Positions 26,132 through 36,116 of a stretch of 64,000 nt of DNA are shown one piece after another. The translations under genes and the position numbers were made by a program. The stretch covers positions 169,633 through 233,632 of the forward strand of contig JAJZQI010000003.1 of assembly GCA_021851875.1 (NCBI GenBank). Reading direction: 5' to 3'. The stretch is from Pseudomonadota bacterium (GTDB lineage: Bacteria; Pseudomonadota; Gammaproteobacteria; Burkholderiales; JAJZQI01). The notes beneath the pieces were generated by a model. The model saw nothing but the letters and a program-made list of their open reading frames with translations, searched no databases and was not told the DNA's origin. Each line of letters begins with the position of its first letter. The stretch's first letter is position 1.

Positions 26132-26937
26132 GAGAAGCCTTTCTGACTGAGCGGGGTCACGGTCAGTTGCAGCGACTGCGGTTCAATGTATTCAAGTACG
26201 ACAGTGCCGGCGGCGTTCATAGCCAGTTGCTGCAGCAGCGGCAACAAATGGGCCGCCGGCACGCCCAGGCGCAGCGTTTCGAATTCGCTGTCGTGCAGGG
26301 GTTCAGTCGTCGTGACAGCAGTCAGTTCGACATCCAGGCAGAAACGGCTGTGCGGTGTTTGTTGCGGCTGCAATAGCAAAGCGGCACCAAACGCCGTGGC
26401 AATGGGCTCGGCCGCGCTCAGCGGGAAAGGGAAGGGGATGTCGTACAGGGCCAGCAGTACCGGGGTCTGTTCCACCACGCACTGGGTCGCCGCTTCCAGC
26501 ATGCCGGCGGCAGCGGTGACCTCGCGGCAGGCGATGCTGTTGGACGGCTGGCGCGAGCCGACGGCGATGCTCCAGTAGCCCGCCGGGGCGTTGTGTACGG
26601 AATTGTGAAATCGGGTGGGCGAGATCATGCGGTCGTCGCCGGCGAGCGATTCGCAGATGGCGCTCAAAACCTCTGTGTCGCCGCTGCTTGAGGCAAATAC
26701 CATGGCCGGCGCGGCGGGGTCGATGCCGCATTGCCGGGCCGCCTGCTGGGCGACTTCCATGGCCAGCTTGACCGATTTGCCGGCGCGGCGTCGTTCGGTG
26801 GCCGGCAACAGCGTGCAGGCAAAGGCCGGCAGATCGCCGCCGGTGTAAGGCATCTCACCGCGCAGCGGCGGCAGGCTGGCCTCCCAGCCAGGCAGGCCGG
26901 GGCCGTAAATGGACACGGCGTCGAGATAGACTTTCAT
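26128..26937 (-). CDS. Beta-ketoacyl synthase-like chain-length factor
   Basis: A 269-residue protein matching only the N-terminal half of a ketosynthase (PAMVFASSSGDTEVL, SPTRFHNSVHNAPAGYWSIA, then SNSIACREVTAAAGMLEA). The C-terminal half with the catalytic histidines is absent. Such half-length proteins act as partners of a complete ketosynthase in aryl-polyene-like and related pathways. It sits between the full ketosynthase and the ketoreductase with ATGA overlaps on both sides. A heterodimer with the neighbour is inferred. Confidence 0.82.
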   Translation of the reverse strand: MKVYLDAVSIYGPGLPGWEASLPPLRGEMPYTGGDLPAFACTLLPATERRRAGKSVKLAMEVAQQAARQCGIDPAAPAMVFASSSGDTEVLSAICESLAGDDRMISPTRFHNSVHNAPAGYWSIAVGSRQPSNSIACREVTAAAGMLEAATQCVVEQTPVLLALYDIPFPFPLSAAEPIATAFGAALLLQPQQTPHSRFCLDVELTAVTTTEPLHDSEFETLRLGVPAAHLLPLLQQLAMNAAGTVVLEYIEPQSLQLTVTPLSQKGFS

Positions 26938-28127
26938 GCGCCGATCCTCCCGAGCACCACGCTGCAGTTGTTGCCGCCGAAGCCGAATGAATTGCTCACC
27001 ACATGGCGCACTGCCTGGTTACGGCTGTGCAGCAGAATCCGGCTGCTGAAAGCGGGGTCCACCGTTTCGGTGTTCAGGCTGCCGGGCATGAAGCCGTGTT
27101 CGATGCACAGGCTGCCGATGATCGCCTCGGTAATGCCGGCCGCGCCCAGGGTATGGCCGGTCCAGCCCTTGGTGGAGCTGCACGGGGTGCGGCTGCCAAA
27201 CAGTCCGGCAACGGCCTTGTCTTCGGCGCCGTCGTTGCTTTTGCTGGCGGTGCCGTGCAGGTTGATGTAGTCGATTTCATCCGTTTGCAAACCGGCCCGC
27301 TGCAGGGCGCGCTCCATCGCCAGCCGGGCGCCCAGTCCTTCCGGGTGAGGGGTGGACATGTGGTGCGCATCGGTGCTTTCGCCGTAGCCCAGCAGCGCGA
27401 TGCCGCCGGCCGGGGCCGCAGCAACGCGCTCCAGCAGGGCAAAGCCGGCGGCTTCGCCGATGGAAATGCCGTCGCGGTTTGCATCGGCCGGCCGGCAGGG
27501 GCGTGGTGATACCAGCTCCAGTGAAGCGAAGCCATACAGGGTGGTGAAACACAGGCTGTCCACACCGCCCACCACGGCGGCGTCGCACAGGCCGGCGGCG
27601 ATGAGTCGCTGGGCGCTGGCGAATACCTTGGCGCTGGAAGAACAGGCGGTGGAGATCGCCATGGACGGCCCGGTCAGGCCCAGGTAACGGCGGCTGAATT
27701 CGGCTACGGCAGACAGCTCATGCGTTTCGGTGTAATGAAACGAGTCCGGCAGCTTGCCCGTTTCACTATCACGCTGACGGAAAGCCTGCTCCGTCAGCAG
27801 AATGCCGGAGGTGCTGGTGCCCATGATCACGGCAATGCGGTTGCTGCCGTAACGCGCTTTGGCGTTTTCCACGGCATCTATAAACCTATCCTGTTGCAGT
27901 CCCAGTTGCGCCAGACGGTTATTGCGGCAGTCGTACTGTGCCAGCGTCCCGGTGACGGCGAAGTCATCCAGCCCATCCACCTTGCCGATCCAGGTGGCCA
28001 GTTCGGCGTCCATGAAATCGCACGGGCGCAGGCCGCTGCGGTTGTCGCGCAAGGCATTCAGGGTGGCGTATTGGCCGCGACCAAGCGAATTGGTCAGGGT
28101 GGATGAGGTAATGGCAAGCGGTGTCAT
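26934..28127 (-). CDS. Beta-ketoacyl-ACP synthase (KAS II type)
   Basis: A 397-residue condensing enzyme. The catalytic cysteine is in STACSSSAKVF (about residue 160), the two histidines in INLHGTASKSND and GWTGHTLGAAG, and the C terminus in SNSFGFGGNNCSVVL. It is first in the tightly overlapping operon KS, chain-length factor, ketoreductase, deacetylase. The ATG at 28127 is used; a TTG nine bases upstream is weaker. No acyl carrier protein or dehydratase gene is adjacent, so those must come from elsewhere. Confidence 0.9.
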   Translation of the reverse strand: MTPLAITSSTLTNSLGRGQYATLNALRDNRSGLRPCDFMDAELATWIGKVDGLDDFAVTGTLAQYDCRNNRLAQLGLQQDRFIDAVENAKARYGSNRIAVIMGTSTSGILLTEQAFRQRDSETGKLPDSFHYTETHELSAVAEFSRRYLGLTGPSMAISTACSSSAKVFASAQRLIAAGLCDAAVVGGVDSLCFTTLYGFASLELVSPRPCRPADANRDGISIGEAAGFALLERVAAAPAGGIALLGYGESTDAHHMSTPHPEGLGARLAMERALQRAGLQTDEIDYINLHGTASKSNDGAEDKAVAGLFGSRTPCSSTKGWTGHTLGAAGITEAIIGSLCIEHGFMPGSLNTETVDPAFSSRILLHSRNQAVRHVVSNSFGFGGNNCSVVLGRIGA

Positions 28128-28191
28128 GGTCGGCAACAGGCGAAAAAACTGTCAAATCGTGGTGAATTTTACCACGACTGCGATGGCAGTT

Positions 28192-28899
28192 TCAGCGGCG
28201 GCAAGTGCGTAGCGACAGATAGGCGGCCAGACCGCCGAGCAGGGCGCCGGCAACGACATCCAGCGCGACGTGCTGTTTGGTTGCCAGGGTGGAATAGGCA
28301 ATGGCGATGCACCACAGCCAGTTGAGCAGGCTGAGGCTGCGCGGAGCGTTCAGTTCACCGATCAGCCGTTGCAGCCAGTAGGCGGAAAACACGGCGGTGG
28401 CCACATGCAGCGAGGGGCAGGCGTTGCTGGCGGCGTCGATGCCTTTGAGCGTGGCGAAGCCGGGAAACTGACCCCAGTCGATTTCCGCCGTGGGGATGGC
28501 CGTTGGCCACAAGAGGAAAATGCCCAGGCCCGCGAGGCACAGGCTGCCGACTGCCGCGCCATAGTAATACAGCTCGCGGCGTGTTTTCAGCAGGCCGGGC
28601 GGCAGGGAGACGTAGACCCACAGCGAAGCGTACACCGGCAGCCAGTCCGGCTGAAACGGCACCAGCCTGTCGATGGCCGTCAGCGGCATGACCGTGACGG
28701 GAAACAGGGCGTGCCGCAAAAGATAAATGTAGCCGCTGAAAAAAGCGAACATGAAGGCCGTGATGCCAAACGTTTTCAGCCACCATTGCTGCCCCAGACG
28801 ATAAACCGCTTCACGTGCCCAGTGCGGCGGCGTGGCTGGCACAATCTGTTCGTCCGGAAAGACGGGGGGGCTGATGGTTTGGTCGAAAGAGTCGGGCAA
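28192..28899 (-). CDS. PAP2-family membrane phosphatase / transferase
   Basis: A 235-residue integral membrane protein with about six helices. It has a PAP2-like second motif (CPSLHVATAVF, in place of PSGH) and third motif ending in KQHVALDVVAGALLGG, which supply the catalytic histidines. The first KxxxxxxRP motif is not obvious, so it fits the inositol-phosphorylceramide-synthase-like branch rather than classic PgpB. It precedes the ketosynthase operon by 64 bases in the same direction. Confidence 0.8.
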   Translation of the reverse strand: MPDSFDQTISPPVFPDEQIVPATPPHWAREAVYRLGQQWWLKTFGITAFMFAFFSGYIYLLRHALFPVTVMPLTAIDRLVPFQPDWLPVYASLWVYVSLPPGLLKTRRELYYYGAAVGSLCLAGLGIFLLWPTAIPTAEIDWGQFPGFATLKGIDAASNACPSLHVATAVFSAYWLQRLIGELNAPRSLSLLNWLWCIAIAYSTLATKQHVALDVVAGALLGGLAAYLSLRTCRR

Positions 28900-28963
28900 G
28901 GCGGATCCGGCAAGAAGCGGTAGAGGTGTGATGCACTATCGCATGAATGGGGGGTGGGGGCAA

Positions 28964-29060
28964 GGGGCAACGGGCAACGGGCAACGGGCAACGGGCAACG
29001 GTGAACGGTGAACGGTGAACGGTGAACGGTGAACGGTGAACGGTGAACGGTGAACGGTGC
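28964..29060. repeat. Heptamer tandem repeat
   Basis: Four to five copies of CGGGCAA run into eight copies of CGGTGAA, each 7 bases, ending in CGGTGC. The array is noncoding, lies between the PAP2 gene and the toxin-antitoxin cassette, and touches the first copy of a dispersed repeat. Regular spacing without distinct spacers excludes CRISPR. Confidence 0.9.
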
Positions 29061-29114
29061 GGGCGGCAGCGCTTCGCCCTTTGCAAAGGGGGATTGAGGG
29101 GGATTCAAAGCGCC
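29046..29114. repeat. Dispersed direct repeat, copy A (left of toxin-antitoxin pair)
   Basis: It runs from AACGGTGAACGGTGC to CAAAGCGCC and contains GGCAGCGCTTCGCCC, a CCCTTTGCAAAGGG palindrome, and GGGATTGAGGGGGATT. A nearly identical copy in the same orientation lies at 29869-29940. Confidence 0.85.
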
Positions 29115-29186
29115 AGTTGCCGTAATTTGTTCGCTGGCGGTATTGTCAAAGCCATGCGGCGTAATATGGACGGCGCTTGGGTTACG

Positions 29187-29468
29187 TCAGGCCGCTTCGC
29201 GCACCTGCATTTCGATATGAAGTCCGGCAGCTGCGACCATGTTCACCAGCGCATCAAGCGCAAACAAATTGATCTTGCCGCGCATCAGGTCGGAGACGCG
29301 CGGCTGAGTCACGCCAAATAGCTTGGCGGCCTGTGCCTGGCTCATCTTGGTGTGCGCAATGTGGTTCTTCAGCGCCGTCATCAAGGTAGAGCGCAGCTTC
29401 ATGTTCTCGGCTGCTTCGGGGGTGTCCTCAATAACATCCCAGACACTGTCAAATCGTTGCTTGCTCAT
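29187..29468 (-). CDS. XRE-type antitoxin (HigA-like)
   Basis: A 93-residue helix-turn-helix protein (SQAQAAKLFGVTQPRVSDLM at about residues 42-61), which should neutralise the toxin encoded just upstream and repress the operon. Gene order is toxin first, antitoxin second, with a 4-base ATGA overlap, the HigBA-type arrangement. The pair lies between two direct copies of a dispersed repeat. Confidence 0.85.
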   Translation of the reverse strand: MSKQRFDSVWDVIEDTPEAAENMKLRSTLMTALKNHIAHTKMSQAQAAKLFGVTQPRVSDLMRGKINLFALDALVNMVAAAGLHIEMQVREAA

Positions 29469-29803
29469 TGTTCCAACTCCTTCAATAGATCGCGATAACG
29501 CTTGGCCGCCAGATCCAGATCGACCTTGCTGGTCTTTTTGGTCTTCTTCTGAAAGCAGTGAAGCACGTAAACCGCATCGGCAAATTTCGCAATGTAAATG
29601 ATCCGAAACGCCCCGGCCGCATCCCGAATCTGAATTTCTTTCACCCCTTGACCCACTGTGTTCATGGGTTTCCAGTCGTCCGGCTCCTGGCCGTTTTGTA
29701 CCTGATCGAGCTGGTGGCCTGCCTCACGTCTGGCTGCTAGAGGAAAGGCTCGCAGATCGTCCAGGGAACTGCCTCTAAACTCAATGGGCTTGGGATCAGT
29801 CAT
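29465..29803 (-). CDS. RelE/HigB-type toxin (Gp49-like family)
   Basis: Probable ribosome-dependent mRNA interferase of 112 residues, with the family pattern FPLAARREAGHQLDQVQNG, VKEIQIRDAAGAFRIIYIAKF and VYVLHCFQKKTKKT. The ATG at 29803 is used; the frame stays open upstream, but that part runs into the operator and repeat. A perfect palindrome just upstream (29811-29830) is a probable operator. The toxin class is inferred from the family. Confidence 0.85.
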   Translation of the reverse strand: MTDPKPIEFRGSSLDDLRAFPLAARREAGHQLDQVQNGQEPDDWKPMNTVGQGVKEIQIRDAAGAFRIIYIAKFADAVYVLHCFQKKTKKTSKVDLDLAAKRYRDLLKELEQ

Positions 29804-29810
29804 GATTGGA

Positions 29811-29830
29811 ATATACAATATTTTGTATAT
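29811..29830. promoter_or_regulatory. Palindromic operator of the toxin-antitoxin operon
   Basis: ATATACAA-TATT-TTGTATAT has perfect 8-bp arms and ends 8 bases before the toxin start codon on the minus strand, where an autoregulating antitoxin would bind. It also supplies TATA-rich -10-like sequence. Confidence 0.65.
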
Positions 29831-29868
29831 ATCGGCGAGCTGATTTTGGTTGGAGAAGGGAGCGCGGG

Positions 29869-29940
29869 AACGGTGAATGGTGCAGGTGGCAGCGCTTCCC
29901 CCTTTGATCAAAGGGGGATTGAGGGGGATTTTAAAGCGCC
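29869..29940. repeat. Dispersed direct repeat, copy B (right of toxin-antitoxin pair)
   Basis: This copy matches 29046-29114 from AACGGTGAATGGTGC through TTAAAGCGCC with few changes. Its palindrome is longer (CCCCCTTTGATCAAAGGGGG). With copy A it brackets about 750 bases that hold only the toxin-antitoxin pair. Confidence 0.85.
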
Positions 29941-29971
29941 TTGAGCGCGGGGCATTGCGCCGGGGCGGTTG

Positions 29972-32272
29972 TTACTTCCGCAATTTGGCGAACGCGGCCG
30001 CCATTGCGCCTTCCGCCTTGGGGGCGGGTTGTTGCGGGCGGGATGTGGCCGGGCGATTGCTGCTGGTTGCCGGGCGCGCCGGCGGAGCGCTGTCGCCCCG
30101 GTCGTTTTTGCGCATGGTCAGCGCAATGCGGTTGCGTTTGATGTCCACTTCCAGCACGCGCACTTTGACGATGTCGCCGGCTTTGACGACTTCATGCGGG
30201 TCCTTGATGAAGCGGTCGGCCAGGGCGGAGACATGCACCAGGCCGTCCTGATGCACGCCAATGTCGACGAAAGCGCCGAAATTGGCCACGTTGGTGACCA
30301 CGCCTTCCAGTTCCATGCCGGGCGTCAAGTCGGCTGGTTTTTCCACTCCGTCCTTGAAAGTGGCGGTTTTGAACTCGGGGCGCGGGTCGCGGCCGGGTTT
30401 ATCCAGTTCTTTCAAAATATCCTTCACCGTGAATACGCCGAAACGCTCGTCGGTGAAGTCCTGTGGTGCCAGCTTGGCCAGCACGTCGCTGTTGCCGATA
30501 AGATGGGCGACCGATTTGCCCGTCTTGCTGAGGATTTTTTCCACCACCGGGTAGGCTTCCGGGTGCACGGCCGAGGCGTCGAGCGGGTTATCGCCGTTGG
30601 CGATGCGCAAAAAGCCGGCCGCCTGTTCGAAGGTCTTGTCGCCCAGGCGCGGCACTTGTTTCAGTTGCAGGCGGTTCTTGAATGCGCCGTTGCTGTCGCG
30701 GTACGCGACGATTTCGCGCGCCAGGGTGGCATTCAGGCCGGAAATGCGCGCCAACAGGGGGGCGGAAGCTGTGTTGACATCCACGCCAACAGCATTGACG
30801 CAATCTTCCACCACGGCATCCAGGCTGCGGGCGAGATCCGTTTGGTTCACGTCATGCTGGTACTGCCCCACGCCGATGGATTTGGGATCGATCTTCACCA
30901 GCTCGGCCAGCGGGTCCTGCAGGCGGCGGGCAATGGAAACGGCGCCGCGCAGCGACACGTCCAGCACGGGGAATTCACGGGCGGCCAGTTCCGAGGCGGA
31001 GTACACTGAAGCGCCGGCTTCCGACACCACCTGTTTGGTGACGTTGAGTTCCGGCGCCAGCTTGATCAGGTCGGCGGCCAGTTTGTCGGTTTCGCGGCTG
31101 GCGGTGCCGTTGCCAATGGCAATGAGGTCAACTTTATGTTTGGCGCACAATTGGCCCAGTGTGCGCAGGCTGCCGTTCCAGTCGTCGCGCGGGGCGTGCG
31201 GGTAGATGGTGGCGGTATCGAGCAGTTTACCGGTATTGTCCACCACGGCCACTTTTACCCCGGTGCGCAGGCCGGGGTCCAGGCCCATGGTGGCACGCTG
31301 GCCTGCCGGTGCGGCCAGCAGCAGGTCTTTCAGATTGGTGGCGAAGACGCGGATGGCTTCTTCCTCGGCGCCGTCCTTCACCCGCATCAGCCACTCCACC
31401 TCCAGGTGCGGCGCCAGTTTGATCTTCCAGGCCCAGCGGATGGTCTGCTGCAGCCAGTCGTCGGCCGGACGGCCCTGCGGTTTGAAGTTCCATTGCGCCG
31501 CGATCATCTGCTCGGCCGGGTGGGGCTGGCCGGTTTGCTCCAGTTCGTGCGGGAATTTTACTGCCGTGTTGAGGATATTCTCGTTGCGGCCGCGGAACAA
31601 TGCCAGGGCGCGGTGAGACGGGAGATCGGCCAAGCGCTGGCTGAAATCGAAATAGTCGGCAAATTTGGCGCCGGCTTCTTCCTGGCCCTCAACGACGGTG
31701 GAAACCAGCACGCCTTCGCGCCAGCCATAGTCGCGCAGCTTGCCGATCAGTTCGGCGGTTTCGCCCAGTTCTTCCATCAGGATGTGACGTGCGCCTTCCA
31801 GTGCGGCGGCGCTATCAGCCACGCCCTTTTCCGCATCCACATAAGCGGCAGCGGCATCCTGCGGGTTTTGCAGCGGGTCGTCGCGCAGCAGGTGGGCCAA
31901 CGGTTCCAGTCCGGCTTCACGTGCGATCTGCGCTTTGTTGCGGCGCTTGGGTTTGTACGGCAGATACAAGTCTTCCAGCGTGGTTTTGTTGTCCGCGCTG
32001 CGAATGGCTTCGGACAGTTCCGCCGTCAGTTTGCCCTGCTTGCCGATGCTGTCGAGGATAACGCCGCGGCGTTCTTCCAGTTCGCGCAGGTACTTCAGCC
32101 GCACTTCCAGGTCACGCAGCTGCGTGTCGTCCAGTCCGCCGGTCGCTTCCTTGCGGTAACGGGCGATAAAGGGCACGGTGGCCCCTTCATCGAGCAGGGC
32201 AATGGCGGCGTCAATCTGTTGCGGGCGGGCGTTGAGTTCTTGCGCGAGGCGCTGGGTGATGGAGGGCAGCAT
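29972..32272 (-). CDS. tex: Tex-family RNA-binding transcription accessory protein
   Basis: A 766-residue protein with the whole Tex layout: N-terminal helical region ([20 protein letters not shown]), YqgF-like RNase H fold around [17 protein letters not shown] (about residues 325-450), helix-hairpin-helix repeats (about 500-560), and a C-terminal S1 domain with [20 protein letters not shown] (about 645-715). A basic Pro/Ala tail ends it. Tex binds RNA and assists transcription. The start at 32272 fits [14 protein letters not shown]. Confidence 0.95.
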   Translation of the reverse strand: MLPSITQRLAQELNARPQQIDAAIALLDEGATVPFIARYRKEATGGLDDTQLRDLEVRLKYLRELEERRGVILDSIGKQGKLTAELSEAIRSADNKTTLEDLYLPYKPKRRNKAQIAREAGLEPLAHLLRDDPLQNPQDAAAAYVDAEKGVADSAAALEGARHILMEELGETAELIGKLRDYGWREGVLVSTVVEGQEEAGAKFADYFDFSQRLADLPSHRALALFRGRNENILNTAVKFPHELEQTGQPHPAEQMIAAQWNFKPQGRPADDWLQQTIRWAWKIKLAPHLEVEWLMRVKDGAEEEAIRVFATNLKDLLLAAPAGQRATMGLDPGLRTGVKVAVVDNTGKLLDTATIYPHAPRDDWNGSLRTLGQLCAKHKVDLIAIGNGTASRETDKLAADLIKLAPELNVTKQVVSEAGASVYSASELAAREFPVLDVSLRGAVSIARRLQDPLAELVKIDPKSIGVGQYQHDVNQTDLARSLDAVVEDCVNAVGVDVNTASAPLLARISGLNATLAREIVAYRDSNGAFKNRLQLKQVPRLGDKTFEQAAGFLRIANGDNPLDASAVHPEAYPVVEKILSKTGKSVAHLIGNSDVLAKLAPQDFTDERFGVFTVKDILKELDKPGRDPRPEFKTATFKDGVEKPADLTPGMELEGVVTNVANFGAFVDIGVHQDGLVHVSALADRFIKDPHEVVKAGDIVKVRVLEVDIKRNRIALTMRKNDRGDSAPPARPATSSNRPATSRPQQPAPKAEGAMAAAFAKLRK

Positions 32273-32370
32273 AGGTATCTTGAGTGTCTTGCATTTTGTG
32301 ACTTGAAACAGGCTGGCAATGATAACGCAAGCCCGGCGATTGTGTGGCGGCAGTGAAGCACAAAAATTTC

Positions 32371-32414
32371 TTGACACGATGGCTGTGTCTTTTAAGATAA
32401 CTAAAAAACTAGTT
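32371..32414 (+). promoter_or_regulatory. Promoter and inverted repeat upstream of the ArsR-Aas operon
   Basis: TTGACA (32371-32376) and TAAGAT (32393-32398) are 16 bases apart, a good sigma-70 pair. Directly after the -10 lies AACTA-AAAAAC-TAGTT (32399-32414), perfect 5-bp arms over the likely start of transcription, where an ArsR-type repressor would bind. Confidence 0.6.
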
Positions 32415-32446
32415 AAATGGTTATTTTGGGGGCTGGGAGGAGGTCG

Positions 32447-32770
32447 ATGAATCTCGCGTTTGCCGATAAATTGCCGGCCGAATGGCTGGAGCTGTCGCAT
32501 GTGTTCATGGCGCTTGGCCATGAGCAACGGCAGAAAATTCTGCTGATGTTTGAGCCGGGCGAGCAGTTGCAGCTGCTGCAGATCGTCCAGGCGAGCGGCT
32601 TGTCGCGTACCGCCGTGATGCATCACCTGCGGCTGCTGACCGAAGCGGGTATTCTGTGCCGTCAGCGACTGGGCAAGGAGGTGAGCTACAGTCTGGACGC
32701 GGCATTCCTGCTCGATGCGCTGGCGCGGGTGGAAAATTATGTACAGGGCTACTACGGGGAGCAAAAATGA
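32447..32770 (+). CDS. ArsR/SmtB-type winged-helix regulator
   Basis: A 107-residue protein with the ArsR fold: [19 protein letters not shown], recognition region [25 protein letters not shown] split over two helices, and a [11 protein letters not shown] wing. The usual metal-binding ELCVCDL motif is absent, so it probably senses something other than a metal. GGGAGGAGG precedes the ATG at 32447. It overlaps the following acyltransferase/ligase gene (ATGA), so it likely regulates phospholipid repair genes. Confidence 0.87.
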   Translation: MNLAFADKLPAEWLELSHVFMALGHEQRQKILLMFEPGEQLQLLQIVQASGLSRTAVMHHLRLLTEAGILCRQRLGKEVSYSLDAAFLLDALARVENYVQGYYGEQK

Positions 32771-34917
32771 GAAACCTGATGCGGTCTTTTTTGCGTCTGC
32801 TGATGGGGGCGCTCTACCGCGTGAAGGTGGCGGGCAGCCTGTCCGGTTTGCAGGCCGAGCGTCTGCTGATCGTGGCCAATCACCAGTCTTTTCTGGATGG
32901 TCTGATGCTGGGGTTGTTTTTGCCGGTCGATCCGGTGTTTGTGGTGCATACCAGCGTGGCGCGCAATTTCTGGTTCCGTCAGATGCTGCGGCTGACCGAC
33001 TACCTGGCGGTGGACACCACCTCTCCCATGGCCATGAAGCAGATCGTCAAACTGATCCGCTCGGGGCGGCCGGTGGTGATTTTTCCGGAAGGGCGCATTA
33101 CCGTTACCGGCAGTCTGATGAAGGTATATGATGGCCCCTCGTTCGTGGCGGCGAAAACCGCGGCGACGGTGGTACCGGTTCGCATCGACGGTTTGATTTA
33201 CTCGCGCTTTTCCCGCGTGGCGCATCTGTACCCGCATCACGGCATTCCGCAGGTGACGCTGACCGTGATGGCTGCACAGCACATTCCCATGCCGCAAGCG
33301 GGCAAGGCCCGCGAACGGCGCCGCTTGGCGGGGACGGTTATGCAGCGCATCATGCAGCAGGTGCATTTTGCCGCTCGCCCGACCCAGTCGATTTTCGCTG
33401 CTTTTCTGGCGGCCCGGCACACCTTTGGCGGCTATACTCCGTTGCTGGAAGACAAGGATCAGATCGAGTACAGCTACAACGAATTGCTGCGCCGCAGTCT
33501 GGCGTTGGGCCGCTTGAGCAGTCGTCTGAGCCGGCCCGGCGAGTATGTCGGCGTGCTGCTGCCCAATATGGCCGCCACGCTCTGCCTGTTTCTCGGGCTC
33601 AACGCCTTTGGGCGCGTGCCCGCCATGCTCAATTACACCGCCGGCGCAGAGGGTGTGCAAAGCGCCTGTACGGCCGCACAGATCAAGACCGTGCTGACGT
33701 CGCATGCGTTTGTGGCGCAGGCCGGTTTACAGGGCTTGATCGACGGACTGCAGGACCTGCATGTGGTGTATCTGGAAGATTTGCGTCAGCAGTTCGGGCT
33801 GCTGGATAAACTGTGGCTGGTCGCCTGGGCCATGCGTTTTCCCCAATGGGTGGCGAAGAAACAGGCGGAACACAACCCCGCTGTGGTGCTGTTTACTTCC
33901 GGCTCGGAAGGCCGGCCCAAGGGGGTGGTGCTGTCGCATGGGGCCTTATTGGCCAACATCGCGCAGATTCGCGCGGTGATCGATTTCTCGCCGGCCGACA
34001 AGTTTTTCAATGCCCTGCCGGTGTTTCATGCCTTCGGCCTGACGGCCGGGGCGCTGTTGCCGGTGCTGACCGGCACGCGGCTGTTTCTGTATCCCTCGCC
34101 GCTGCATTACCGGGTGATTCCGGAGGTGGTTTACGACCGCAACTGCACGGTGCTGTTCGGCACCAGCACCTTCCTGGATAATTACGCCAAGTTTGCCGGC
34201 AACTACGATTTTCGCAGCCTGCGTTATGTCGTGGCAGGGGCCGAGCGGCTGAGCGATGCGGTGCGGCAGACCTGGATGGAACGTTTCGGCATTCGCATCC
34301 TGGAAGGTTACGGCGCCACCGAAACGGCTCCGGTGGTGGCGGTCAACACGCCGTTGGCTTACCGCGCCGGCACAGTGGGTCAGTTGCTGCCGGGGATGGA
34401 GGCTCGGCTGGAGCCGGTGCCGGGTATAGCCGGGGGCGGCCGCCTGCACGTGCGCGGGCCCAACCTGATGCTGGGCTACCTTAAGTTTGACCTGCCGGGT
34501 AGGCTGCAGGCGCCCGCTTCGGATGCTTTCGGTGCGGGCTGGCATGACACCGGCGATATTGTCGAGATCGATGGCGAGGGTTTCATCACCATCAAAGGCC
34601 GCGTCAAACGTTTTGCCAAGATTGCCGGCGAAATGGTGTCGCTGGAGGTGGTGGAACACATTGCCACACAGGCGAGTCCGGCGGATCAGCACGCCTCGAC
34701 CAGCGTGCCGGACGACAGCCGCGGCGAGGCGATCGTGCTGTTCACTACCGGTGAGGTGACGCGCGAAAGTCTGCAGCAGGCGGCGCGCGAGCGCGGCTGC
34801 CCGGAACTGGCGGTGCCGCGCAGAGTCGTCAAGGTGACGGAATTGCCCCTGCTGGGCACCGGCAAGACCGATTATGTAACCCTGAAGAAAATGGCGCTGG
34901 AGGCGGTGGCTGCATGA
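32767..34917 (+). CDS. aas: Bifunctional acyltransferase / acyl-ACP synthetase (Aas-like)
   Basis: Re-acylates lysophospholipids. The 716-residue protein has an N-terminal 1-acylglycerol-phosphate acyltransferase domain (NHQSFLDG for the HX4D motif at about residue 38, [12 protein letters not shown]) and a C-terminal AMP-forming ligase ([47 protein letters not shown]). This is the Aas layout. It is translationally coupled to the regulator before it and the LplT-like transporter after it. Confidence 0.92.
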   Translation: MRNLMRSFLRLLMGALYRVKVAGSLSGLQAERLLIVANHQSFLDGLMLGLFLPVDPVFVVHTSVARNFWFRQMLRLTDYLAVDTTSPMAMKQIVKLIRSGRPVVIFPEGRITVTGSLMKVYDGPSFVAAKTAATVVPVRIDGLIYSRFSRVAHLYPHHGIPQVTLTVMAAQHIPMPQAGKARERRRLAGTVMQRIMQQVHFAARPTQSIFAAFLAARHTFGGYTPLLEDKDQIEYSYNELLRRSLALGRLSSRLSRPGEYVGVLLPNMAATLCLFLGLNAFGRVPAMLNYTAGAEGVQSACTAAQIKTVLTSHAFVAQAGLQGLIDGLQDLHVVYLEDLRQQFGLLDKLWLVAWAMRFPQWVAKKQAEHNPAVVLFTSGSEGRPKGVVLSHGALLANIAQIRAVIDFSPADKFFNALPVFHAFGLTAGALLPVLTGTRLFLYPSPLHYRVIPEVVYDRNCTVLFGTSTFLDNYAKFAGNYDFRSLRYVVAGAERLSDAVRQTWMERFGIRILEGYGATETAPVVAVNTPLAYRAGTVGQLLPGMEARLEPVPGIAGGGRLHVRGPNLMLGYLKFDLPGRLQAPASDAFGAGWHDTGDIVEIDGEGFITIKGRVKRFAKIAGEMVSLEVVEHIATQASPADQHASTSVPDDSRGEAIVLFTTGEVTRESLQQAARERGCPELAVPRRVVKVTELPLLGTGKTDYVTLKKMALEAVAA

Positions 34918-36116
34918 ATAGCAATAATGGACGGGTGTGCTACGGGCTGATGTCGCTGCCCATGTGGGCGGTGATGCTGGCGCAGTTCTTTTCCGCTTTT
35001 GGCGACAATGTACTGTTCGTGGTCGCCATCGGCCTGCTCAAGGCCCATGCGCAACAGTCGCTGACTCCCTGGCTGCAGGAGGCGTTTGTGATCGCTTTCA
35101 TCCTGCTGGCGCCGTTTGTCGGGCCGTTTGCCGACAGTCTGCCCAAGGGGCGGGCGATGTTTCTCGCCAATCTGGTCAAATTGCTGGGCACGCTGTTTGT
35201 TCTGGCCGGTGGCCACACATTGATCGGCTATCTGGTCGTGGGTGTGGGGGCGGCCATGTACTCGCCGGCCAAGTACGGCATTCTCGGCCAGATGGTGCTG
35301 CCCGAGCAGCTGGTGCGCGCCAACGGCATGCTGGAAGGCTCGACCATCGCCGCCATTCTGCTTGGCGTAGTGGCGGGCGGCTGGCTGGCCGATCATGCCA
35401 TGGCGAGCGCGCTGATGGCCGTGGTGGGCACCTACCTGCTGGCGGCGCTGATCAACTTGCTGATCCCCCGTCTGGTCCCCGAGCATCCGCTGGAACATAT
35501 CAACCCGCTCGCCATGGTGGCCGAGTTCGGCCGGGCGCTGGTGCAGCTGGCGCGCGACCGGGACACCCGTTTCAGCCTGATCGGCACGTCTGTTTTCTGG
35601 GGCTCCGGCGCCACGCTGCGGCTGCTGCTGTTCGCCTGGGTGCCGGTGGCGCTGGGGGTGAGCAACAACGAAACGCCATCCATGCTGATGGGCGCCCTGT
35701 CGGTGGGCATCGTGTTCGGCGCCGTGCTGGCCGGTGCGCTGGTACATCTGCACAGCGTCAACCGGGCTTTGCTGGGCGGTGTGCTGCTCGGTCCGCTGGT
35801 GCTGTTGCTCAATGGCATTACCCAGATCCCGCATGCGGCTTTGGTCATGGCCATGGTTGGCATCTGCGGTGGCTTTTTCGTGATTCCGCTGAATGCTCTG
35901 CTGCAAAAGCGCGGGCATGAACTGGTGGGGGTCGGTCATGCCCTGGCCATCCAGAATTTCTGGGACAATCTGGGCATGCTCCTGCTGGTGGGGCTGTATA
36001 TGGCCAGCAGCAAGGCCGGTATGGGCGTGGGCGGCTCTGTCGCGCTGTTCGGCGCGGTCATCCTGGTGGGACTGACATCCTTGGCCGTGTGGCGGAGGCG
36101 GAGCGGTAAAGCATGA
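34914..36116 (+). CDS. lplT: LplT-like lysophospholipid transporter (MFS)
   Basis: A 400-residue inner-membrane MFS protein with about 12 helices (QFFSAFGDNVLFVVAIGLL at the start, GAAMYSPAKYGILGQMVLP in the middle), which matches LplT. LplT flips lysophospholipids to the cytoplasmic face for Aas to re-acylate. ATGA overlaps with aas and with the next methyltransferase gene make a tight four-gene operon. Confidence 0.92.
   Translation: MNSNNGRVCYGLMSLPMWAVMLAQFFSAFGDNVLFVVAIGLLKAHAQQSLTPWLQEAFVIAFILLAPFVGPFADSLPKGRAMFLANLVKLLGTLFVLAGGHTLIGYLVVGVGAAMYSPAKYGILGQMVLPEQLVRANGMLEGSTIAAILLGVVAGGWLADHAMASALMAVVGTYLLAALINLLIPRLVPEHPLEHINPLAMVAEFGRALVQLARDRDTRFSLIGTSVFWGSGATLRLLLFAWVPVALGVSNNETPSMLMGALSVGIVFGAVLAGALVHLHSVNRALLGGVLLGPLVLLLNGITQIPHAALVMAMVGICGGFFVIPLNALLQKRGHELVGVGHALAIQNFWDNLGMLLLVGLYMASSKAGMGVGGSVALFGAVILVGLTSLAVWRRRSGKA

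Noticed and set aside
28964..29060. Possible CRISPR array
   Set aside because: Units are 7 bases and contiguous with no spacers, so it is a simple tandem repeat.
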